From Cloacimonetes bacterium SCGC AAA252-N17 (GTDB lineage Bacteria; Cloacimonadota; Cloacimonadia; JGIOTU-2): a stretch of DNA of 8,067 nucleotides. The translations under genes and the position numbers were made by a program. Position 1 is the stretch's first letter. Each line of letters opens with the position of its first letter. Shown piece by piece: positions 1 through 5,134 of the stretch. The stretch lies in contig ASNI01000050.1 in the NCBI GenBank assembly GCA_000404785.1, positions 1 to 8,067 of the forward strand, read 5' to 3'. Below the pieces are notes generated by a model, which saw nothing but the letters and a program-made list of their open reading frames with translations, made no database searches and was not told the DNA's origin.

Positions 1-1
1 G

Positions 2-919
2 AAGCCGGAGTTACTTGATAATATCTCTGAAAAGATGAATGCTTTTTTGATGACATGTCTGCAGAAAGAATATAGAAATAGATTTAAGAATTTTACATTA
101 TGTTTGCAGAGTTTGGCGAATGAGCTTCAACAAAAATTCTCTGGAAGCAAAATATCAGATCGTCCAGTTGCAGATACCGTTAAACCCTTTGCACAACTCG
201 AAATTCCAGAAATGGTTTTCGTGCGGGGCGGAACTTTCCAAATGGGCAGCAACGACGGTGACAGAGATGAAAAAACGGTACATACCGTTACACTTAGCGA
301 TTTTTATATAGGTAAGTATGAAGTAACCCAAAAAGAATGGCAAGAGGTGATGGGCAATACTCCTTCCAATTTTAAAGGTGATAATTTACCAGTGGAAAAA
401 GTAAGCTGGTATAATGCAGTAGAATTTTGTAATAGGAAGAGCAGAAAAGAAGGACTCACTCCATGCTATTCCGGAAGTGGGGAAAACATAATCTGTGATT
501 TTAATGCTAATGGCTATAGATTACCCACAGAAGCAGAATGGGAGTATGCTGCCAGGGGAGGTAACAAATCCAGAGGTTATACTTATTCAGGAAGCAATGA
601 TATTGATGATGTGGGATGGTGTGATGATAATTCTGATAGTATATCTCATCCTGTAGGGAAGAAGCAATCCAACGAACTTGGTATTTATGATATGAGCGGT
701 AATGTTTTTGAGTGGTGCAATGACTGGTATAAAAAAAATTACTATTCTAGCAGCCCAGTGAATAATCCTAAGGGACCTTCCAATTTTACATACCGTGTTT
801 TGCGGAGCAGCTCTTGGGAATACAAAAGTTTCAGTTGCCGCACGACATATCGCAACTACGAAGCTCCGTCGAATAGCTACTCCAATGGCGGCTTTCGACT
901 TGCGAGGACGGTGGAATAA
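2..919 (+). CDS. Ser/Thr kinase C-lobe tail fused to FGE-sulfatase (C-type lectin fold) domain; 5' truncated by window edge
   Basis: The frame is open from nt 2 to the TAA at 917-919. The ATG at nt 35 is internal. The first ~45 residues, including MNAFLMTCLQKEYRNRFKNF, match the end of the kinase domains of the two neighbours (KCLEKDYEDRFRNF, KCLKYNYKDRFRNF), so the gene is the 3' part of a kinase fusion whose catalytic region lies left of the window. A short polar linker (about nt 137-205) with no membrane helix leads into an FGE-sulfatase domain (nt ~206-916) with the family motifs GGTFQMGS, YEVTQKEW, RLPTEAEWEYAARGG and GIYDMSGNVFEW. True FGE enzymes have Cys at W+2 and W+7 of the GGSW motif. 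Here the W (nt 815-817) is followed by Tyr at +2 and Cys at +7, so enzyme activity is unlikely and a binding role is more probable. The last ~125 bp look like a DGR variable repeat. The FGE domain is close to that of the 5132-7132 protein until that point. Confidence 0.88.
   Translation, partial: KPELLDNISEKMNAFLMTCLQKEYRNRFKNFTLCLQSLANELQQKFSGSKISDRPVADTVKPFAQLEIPEMVFVRGGTFQMGSNDGDRDEKTVHTVTLSDFYIGKYEVTQKEWQEVMGNTPSNFKGDNLPVEKVSWYNAVEFCNRKSRKEGLTPCYSGSGENIICDFNANGYRLPTEAEWEYAARGGNKSRGYTYSGSNDIDDVGWCDDNSDSISHPVGKKQSNELGIYDMSGNVFEWCNDWYKKNYYSSSPVNNPKGPSNFTYRVLRSSSWEYKSFSCRTTYRNYEAPSNSYSNGGFRLARTVE
794..919 (+). other. Candidate DGR variable repeat (VR) with GC-rich initiation-of-homology block
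   Basis: By my count this stretch is about 52% G+C, against roughly one-third in the surrounding gene. It encodes the part of the C-type lectin fold that DGRs diversify: RVLR, SSSW, then mixed residues between fixed C-R, R, P and GGFRLAR positions. Many variable codons are NNC or NNT (tac, agt, ttc, agt, tat, aac, tac, gct, aat, agc, tac, tcc, aat), as expected if AAC/AAT codons of a template repeat had been mutated at adenines. The 3' part (887-916) is unvarying in character and GC-rich, like an IMH element, and runs into a stable hairpin at the stop codon. No template repeat or reverse transcriptase is in the window, so the assignment rests on pattern only. Confidence 0.6.
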
Positions 920-954
920 TGCGAAGCATTAAAATCAAAGATTTTATTCCACCG
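909..954 (+). repeat. 11-bp perfect inverted repeat enclosing the VR-end hairpin
   Basis: CGGTGGAATAA (909-919) and TTATTCCACCG (944-954) are exact reverse complements separated by 24 nt. The left arm covers the last two sense codons and the stop codon of the kinase-FGE gene, and the inner loop contains most of the GCGAAGC hairpin. A further small palindrome AGGGA-T-TCCCT follows at 958-968. The nesting suggests a cruciform structure rather than a transcription terminator, since no U-tract is present. Confidence 0.7.
917..931 (+). repeat. Stable GNA-loop DNA hairpin at the stop codon, directly after the candidate VR
   Basis: TAATGC-GAA-GCATTA forms a perfect 6-bp stem with a GAA triloop. Its core GCGAAGC (921-927) is the known exceptionally stable DNA mini-hairpin. 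Hairpin or cruciform structures just 3' of the VR are a documented requirement for efficient retrohoming in the Bordetella phage DGR. The hairpin is nested inside a longer inverted repeat (909-954). No T-run follows, so it does not look like an intrinsic terminator. Confidence 0.75.
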
Positions 955-977
955 ACCAGGGATTCCCTGAGATGTTT

Positions 978-1007
978 CCCTTTTCACTTTTATACTTTTA
1001 CCCTTTT
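978..1007 (+). repeat. Pyrimidine-rich short tandem-like tract (CCCTTTT / CACTTTT / TACTTTT / CCCTTTT)
   Basis: Four CTTTT units recur every 7-8 bases between the kinase-FGE gene and the next kinase. The 160-bp gap (920-1079) holds this tract, the inverted repeats above and the ribosome binding site of the next gene. I see no convincing -35/-10 pair. Function unknown. Confidence 0.45.
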
Positions 1008-1069
1008 AAACGAGAGATGTAGAGTGAATTAAAATTATGGAGAATAACAATAAATTATTAACAGATATT

Positions 1070-1074
1070 GGGAG
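1070..1074 (+). promoter_or_regulatory. Ribosome binding site that fixes the start of the first zinc-ribbon kinase
   Basis: GGGAG lies 5 nt before ATG 1080. This supports starting at 1080 rather than at the in-frame TTG at 1068, and gives an N-terminus (MPFC) that matches that of the next kinase (MPFC at 2561). Confidence 0.75.
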
Positions 1075-1079
1075 AAATT

Positions 1080-2099
1080 ATGCCATTTTGTGGTGAGTGC
1101 GGAAAAAAGTATAATAATGAGTTAAACTTCTGTCCTCACTGCGGACTACCTAATCCTTTAATAAAAAAAAGTGAGGATGAAAATCTAAAAGGTAATGATA
1201 CAGGATATCAAAATACCATAAAGCATTCTGGTTCAGTTTATGGCTCTATCCGCTTAGAAGATATTCCCAAAGGTTTTATTATTGATGAGCGTTACGAAGT
1301 AAAGAGTAAATTAGGGCAGGGTGGTTTTGGAGCAGTTTATCTTGTTTATGACCAGAAGATGCAGATAGATAAAGCCCTGAAAGTTATCCCGGAAGCTATT
1401 GTAAACGATGAAGAAGCTATGGTTGATCTTCAGAATGAATCAAGGACAATGATAGCCCTGAACCATCCAAACATAGTAAGAGTGTATGATTTTCATGATG
1501 AAGGGAAGATCAAGTATATAGACATGGAGTATGTGGATGGGAAAACTCTGACGAAGATCAAACTTGAGCATCCTAAAAAGCAGATACCAGAGGATGAGGT
1601 AAAAGTGTATGCGGTAAAGATAGCTGAAGGTTTAGCGTATGCCCATAACAGGAATGTAATCCACAAAGATATAAAGCCCCAGAATGTGATGGTCACCCAG
1701 CAAGGTGAAGTTAAACTGATGGACTTTGGCATAGCCGAGACGGTACGCAACAGCATGAGTAGGGTACAGAATACCTATTCCTCCGGCACACTGGTTTATA
1801 TGTCCCCTGAGCAGATCAAAGGTAAAGATATAGGCAAGGAGAGTGATGTTTATTCCTTTGGAGCAATGCTCTATGAATTACTTTCTGGTCATCCACCGTT
1901 TTATAAAGGCGATATCAATTATCAGATATTAAATGTGGAACCTGAGAAGTTAGAGAATGTTTCTGATGAAATGAATGGTATTATTATGAAGTGCTTAGAA
2001 AAGGATTATGAAGATAGATTTAGAAATTTCAAAGACATAACTGGATTCATATTAACGAAGAAAGAAATAAATGTTAATAAAAAAAATCAGATGAAATAA
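1080..2099 (+). CDS. Zinc-ribbon Hanks-type Ser/Thr protein kinase (frame broken at its C-terminus)
   Basis: Predicted 339-residue protein. An N-terminal zinc ribbon has Cys 4, 7, 18 and 21 (CxxC...CPHC). The kinase domain (about 72-325) carries the Gly loop GQGGFG (79-84), the ATP-anchoring Lys 101, helix-C Glu 120, catalytic HKD 195-197 with Asn 202, DFG 215-217, SPE 242-244 and SDVYSFG (255-261). All core catalytic residues are present, with Lys in place of the usual Arg of HRD, as in its two neighbours. It would phosphorylate Ser/Thr of unknown partners. The frame ends at TAA 2097-2099 shortly after an A8 run (2079-2086), while a membrane-protein frame continues in -1 up to 2539. With one more A the product would be about 486 residues, membrane-anchored like its relatives. 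As written it is a soluble kinase. Start chosen at 1080 by RBS and homology to the kinase at 2561. Confidence 0.93.
   Translation: MPFCGECGKKYNNELNFCPHCGLPNPLIKKSEDENLKGNDTGYQNTIKHSGSVYGSIRLEDIPKGFIIDERYEVKSKLGQGGFGAVYLVYDQKMQIDKALKVIPEAIVNDEEAMVDLQNESRTMIALNHPNIVRVYDFHDEGKIKYIDMEYVDGKTLTKIKLEHPKKQIPEDEVKVYAVKIAEGLAYAHNRNVIHKDIKPQNVMVTQQGEVKLMDFGIAETVRNSMSRVQNTYSSGTLVYMSPEQIKGKDIGKESDVYSFGAMLYELLSGHPPFYKGDINYQILNVEPEKLENVSDEMNGIIMKCLEKDYEDRFRNFKDITGFILTKKEINVNKKNQMK
2079..2086 (+). other. Homopolymeric A8 tract at a -1 frame switch
   Basis: Eight adenines lie exactly where the kinase frame has to shift to -1 to enter the long membrane-protein frame. The 0-frame reading AAA AAA AAT contains a possible slippery heptamer A AAA AAT (2081-2087). 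Candidate explanations are slipped-strand phase variation, polymerase or ribosome slippage, a fixed mutation, or a homopolymer sequencing error. Confidence 0.6.
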
Positions 2100-2539
2100 T
2101 TCCTCAAAAATTAAATAAGGATACATATGATCTCAGAAGAAACAACAATCTTAGATATAGAAATAAGAAAGTAATATTTATAAAAGTAATAAGATTATTA
2201 ATTATACTTGCTGCTATTTCTGCTACAATTTATTTTCTTGGAAAACCTATTTGGGTTTGGAGTTATAAAAGCACTTTCGGTTTATATCTTATTAATATTA
2301 TTCTTTTTGAAATAAGTTTATTTATATACAAAACACGTTCATCAATATCAGAAAATGAGGGTTATACTTTTTTTATGATTGGATTCCCCATAATATTGAT
2401 TATCGCTGTTATTCTTATTAATTTATTGTTAATGAGTATATTTCACTTAAACTGGAGAACGGGTATGACTATAAGTCATATTTTCTTTTCAATTATTTCT
2501 TTAGTTAGTATTATATTTAGTAAAATCATTAGAAAATGA
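2081..2539 (+). pseudogene. Out-of-frame C-terminal part of the first zinc-ribbon kinase: linker plus about four membrane helices
   Basis: The frame is open from just after TAA 2078-2080 to TGA 2537-2539. It encodes a basic polar linker (SDEIIPQKLNKDTYDL..., RNNNLRYRNKK) followed by about four hydrophobic segments: around VIRLLIILAAISATIYFL, FGLYLINIILFEISLFIY, MIGFPIILIIAVILINLLL and ISHIFFSIISLVSIIF. It has no plausible own start: the first in-frame ATG is at 2375 and would leave only 54 residues. The linker-then-membrane design matches the C-terminus of the following kinase. I infer it belongs to the upstream kinase and is joined only if the A8 run gains one A or slippage occurs. The next gene starts 21 bp downstream. 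No known domain recognised in the membrane part. Confidence 0.72.
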
Positions 2540-2551
2540 ATTGAAATATTT

Positions 2552-2556
2552 GGAGG
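2552..2556 (+). promoter_or_regulatory. Strong ribosome binding site of the second zinc-ribbon kinase
   Basis: GGAGG with a 4-nt spacer to ATG 2561, just after the TGA at 2537-2539. Co-transcription with the upstream gene is likely. Confidence 0.8.
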
Positions 2557-2560
2557 ATTA

Positions 2561-3904
2561 ATGCCTTTTTGCGGAAAATGTGGAAAAAAGTATGAAGATG
2601 ATCTGAACTTCTGTCCTTACTGTGGCACGCCAAATCCTCTGTATAAAGAAGACATAAGCAGTGGATCTAGTGATATGAAGAGATCAGATGAAGATAAGAC
2701 TGTAAAACGAACTCATCTAAGGTATGGAACCGATCTTCAAAATTTGCCTGTAGGTGTTATTGTTGATGAACGATATGAAATCAGGGAGAAGATAGGGGAG
2801 GGTGGATTTGGAACTGTTTATAAAGTATGGGATAAGGATATTGAATCTGTAAAGGCAATAAAGGTCATTAATTCTTCATATTATGGTGATAAGGAGGTAA
2901 TCGCAGACTTAAAGCGAGAAGCCAAACTTTTAATGCAGGTTGATTCCAGGAATGTGGTTAAATTTTATGATATTCATCTTAAGGGTTCGATCAAGTACAT
3001 TGATATGGAGTACATAAATGGAGGTGATTTAGTAGATCTGAAGTTGAAATATAAGGAAAGTGGCAAAGGTGTTCCCGAAGATAAAGTTTTGGAAATAGCT
3101 AAACAAATATGCATAGGTATGCAATCAATCCATTCTAAAAATGTGATCCATAAAGATATCAAACCCCAGAATATAATGCTCATGAAAGATGGCACAGTAA
3201 AGATCATGGATTTTGGTATTGCAGAGACCTTCCGCACATCAAAGAGCAGAATACAGGAATCCCAGAGATCTGGCACACCAGCCTATATGAGTCCGGAGCA
3301 GATATTAGGAGAGAATGTAGGTAAAGAATCCGATGTGTGGTCTTTTGGTGTGATGTTGTATGAACTCTTGAGCGGAACTACTTTATATACTGGTAGAACT
3401 ACAAATGAAGTACTGCTACAGATCGAGAGAAAGAAGCTTGCTATAATAGATGGTGTTACTGAAAAGACGAATAAGATAATTGAGAAATGTTTGAAGTATA
3501 ACTATAAAGATAGATTTAGAAATTTTGGTGAAATATTAGAAATTTGGTTGAAGAAGGAAGAAAGCAGACAGAAGATAGACGAACCAGAGAAGACTGTAAA
3601 AAGTGAAATGGAAGAAAAAGAACAAGCTGAAGAGATTGTTAAGAAAGATGTTGTATCACCTATCCCTACTACAAGTAAGAAATCGACTTTAAAAAAAGAA
3701 AATTTTACTAAACAGGAACTGAATAAAAATAATAAAAATGAGAAAATACAGAATACTTCCAATATTAATAGTATAATTTTCGGTTTTATTATCATAATTG
3801 TTTTATTTGTGATTGGAAACACAGAATTATCTAGATATGATCCGACAGCAACAATTGGTGGAATCGTAGGATTGATAGATTTAATAAAAAGAGCCTTTAA
3901 ATAA
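2561..3904 (+). CDS. Zinc-ribbon Hanks-type Ser/Thr protein kinase with C-terminal membrane anchor
   Basis: 447 residues. The N-terminal zinc ribbon has Cys 4, 7, 18 and 21. The kinase domain (about 72-330) shows GEGGFG (79-84), Lys 101, Glu 120, HKD 197-199 with Asn 204, DFG 217-219, SPE 244-246 and SDVWSFG, so it should be catalytically competent. A long, charged, Lys/Glu-rich linker (about 331-400) precedes one clear membrane helix (about 404-419, IIFGFIIIIVLFVIG) and a second short Gly/Ile-rich helix near the C-terminus (about 431-445). The kinase would face the cytoplasm. Zinc ribbon and kinase are close paralogues of the 1080-2099 gene, so the pair arose by tandem duplication. The phosphatase follows 28 bp downstream and is a natural antagonist. 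Substrates unknown. Confidence 0.95.
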   Translation: MPFCGKCGKKYEDDLNFCPYCGTPNPLYKEDISSGSSDMKRSDEDKTVKRTHLRYGTDLQNLPVGVIVDERYEIREKIGEGGFGTVYKVWDKDIESVKAIKVINSSYYGDKEVIADLKREAKLLMQVDSRNVVKFYDIHLKGSIKYIDMEYINGGDLVDLKLKYKESGKGVPEDKVLEIAKQICIGMQSIHSKNVIHKDIKPQNIMLMKDGTVKIMDFGIAETFRTSKSRIQESQRSGTPAYMSPEQILGENVGKESDVWSFGVMLYELLSGTTLYTGRTTNEVLLQIERKKLAIIDGVTEKTNKIIEKCLKYNYKDRFRNFGEILEIWLKKEESRQKIDEPEKTVKSEMEEKEQAEEIVKKDVVSPIPTTSKKSTLKKENFTKQELNKNNKNEKIQNTSNINSIIFGFIIIIVLFVIGNTELSRYDPTATIGGIVGLIDLIKRAFK

Positions 3905-3932
3905 ATTTACTAACTTAGAAAGGTAATTAACT

Positions 3933-5132
3933 ATGTCAAAAATAAAAATATTTTTCTGCAGTTTATCCGAGATGGGTACCAAGTCCCCCCAGAACGAGGA
4001 CAACTATTCAATCCCTGAAGTGAACGAGAAATTTAAAATTGAGTCAATAGACACTCCTAAAAAGGGTTATCTTTATACTGTTTGTGACGGCATGGGGGGA
4101 GCAAATGCCGGAGAGGTTGCCAGTGAACTCGCTTCTCATTGGCTTCTAAAGTACTATTATGAAAGTACTAATATTGAAGACCTGCAGTTGTGGTTCGAGA
4201 GCCAAATAAAAAAGATAAACAAAGATCTTTATAAATTATCCAAAGAGCATGAAGAATATGCAGGAATGGGCAGCACACTTGTGAGCTTGTTGATCCTGGG
4301 AAAGGAAGCATATATCGCAAATGTTGGGGACAGCAGACTTTATCTTTTTGATCTTGATAATAGTAGATTTGAGCAAATCACAGAAGATCACTCAGAGGTA
4401 TGGGAGCTGTATAAGAATGGTCATATTGAAAAAGATGATATCATCAATAATAGAAGAAAACATATATTGACCCAGGCAATGGGCACAGAAGGCGATGTGA
4501 AGGTGAATACCTATAATATAAAATTGCCGAAACAATATATGTTCCTCTTATGCACAGATGGACTTACAGATGTTGCAACAGATGAAATGTTACTACATAC
4601 TATAAGCCAATCTTCGGATATTGATGATTGTGCTAAAGACCTTTATGATCTCTCCCAGAAGCATGATTCCAAAGATGATGTTACGATATTGCTTGTAACG
4701 AATATCACTGAGAGGAAATTTGTTGGAACTATAAGGAATTGTTATAAAAAAATATCTCAGCTTCAAACAAATGAATATAGGCAAGAACAAGCATTAAATA
4801 AAGAGCAAAACTTAAAAGATAAATTCGGGGTAAAAAATCAGAAGAAGAACTTTATAATTTTAGGTGTCGCAATAATTATCATTATAGTGTTTTGTCTTGT
4901 ATTTATGCCTACTAAAGAAAAAGAGACTGATGAAAATGGAAACAAGCTAATAGACAGCACTGCAATTGATACAAGCAACATAGAAAAACCCACATACGTA
5001 GATCACTCATCACAACTTCTCGATACGACATTCCAAGATAGTAATATGTTCGATTCTACGATTGATAAGATAATTCTTGATAAGATTAATGAAGATTCAT
5101 TAGATGTGTCGACAAGTAAAGAGGAATCATAA
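3933..5132 (+). CDS. PP2C-family (PPM) Ser/Thr protein phosphatase with C-terminal membrane helix
   Basis: 399 residues. The N-terminal PPM domain (about 5-256) has the family motifs in order: QNEDNY (20-25), CDGMGGANAG (51-60, metal-binding Asp 52), GMGSTL (111-116), NVGDSRLY (130-137), DHS (152-154), LTQAMG (179-184), CTDGLTD (207-213, Asp 209) and KDDVT (247-251, Asp 249). These ligand residues support an active Mn/Mg-dependent phosphatase that reverses phosphorylation by the neighbouring kinases. A Lys/Gln-rich linker leads to one membrane helix (about 306-325, FIILGVAIIIIIVFCLVF) and a ~75-residue acidic, Ser/Thr/Asp-rich tail predicted outside the cytoplasm; the tail is not recognised. 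An AGAAAGG-type RBS lies at 3917-3923. The stop codon TAA overlaps the ATG of the next kinase by one base, so the two are probably translationally coupled. Confidence 0.95.
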   Translation: MSKIKIFFCSLSEMGTKSPQNEDNYSIPEVNEKFKIESIDTPKKGYLYTVCDGMGGANAGEVASELASHWLLKYYYESTNIEDLQLWFESQIKKINKDLYKLSKEHEEYAGMGSTLVSLLILGKEAYIANVGDSRLYLFDLDNSRFEQITEDHSEVWELYKNGHIEKDDIINNRRKHILTQAMGTEGDVKVNTYNIKLPKQYMFLLCTDGLTDVATDEMLLHTISQSSDIDDCAKDLYDLSQKHDSKDDVTILLVTNITERKFVGTIRNCYKKISQLQTNEYRQEQALNKEQNLKDKFGVKNQKKNFIILGVAIIIIIVFCLVFMPTKEKETDENGNKLIDSTAIDTSNIEKPTYVDHSSQLLDTTFQDSNMFDSTIDKIILDKINEDSLDVSTSKEES

Positions 5133-5134
5133 TG
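5121..5134 (+). promoter_or_regulatory. RBS and TAATG stop/start overlap coupling phosphatase and kinase-FGE
   Basis: GAGG (5121-5124) sits 7 nt before ATG 5132-5134. The ATG shares its A with the phosphatase stop TAA (5130-5132). Such overlap usually gives re-initiation and a fixed ratio of the two products. Confidence 0.8.

Noticed and set aside
1068..1079. TTG at 1068 as the kinase start
   Set aside because: The GGGAG motif overlaps it and is correctly spaced for ATG 1080, whose MPFC start matches the paralogue.
1037..1096. 19-codon ATG-started frame overlapping the start of the first zinc-ribbon kinase, possible leader peptide
   Set aside because: It has no clear RBS and no attenuator-like structure, and its end lies in the kinase gene in another frame; chance explains it.
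1493..1756. Minus-strand open frames inside the kinase genes (also 2974-3276, 3502-3822)
   Set aside because: They are antisense to conserved kinase or linker codons, with no family resemblance or RBS; two fall at the same place in paralogous genes, as expected from shared codons.
2127..2174. Short ATG frame with an AAGG-like RBS after the kinase stop
   Set aside because: Only 15 codons, and it overlaps the longer -1 frame that makes sense as the kinase's membrane part.
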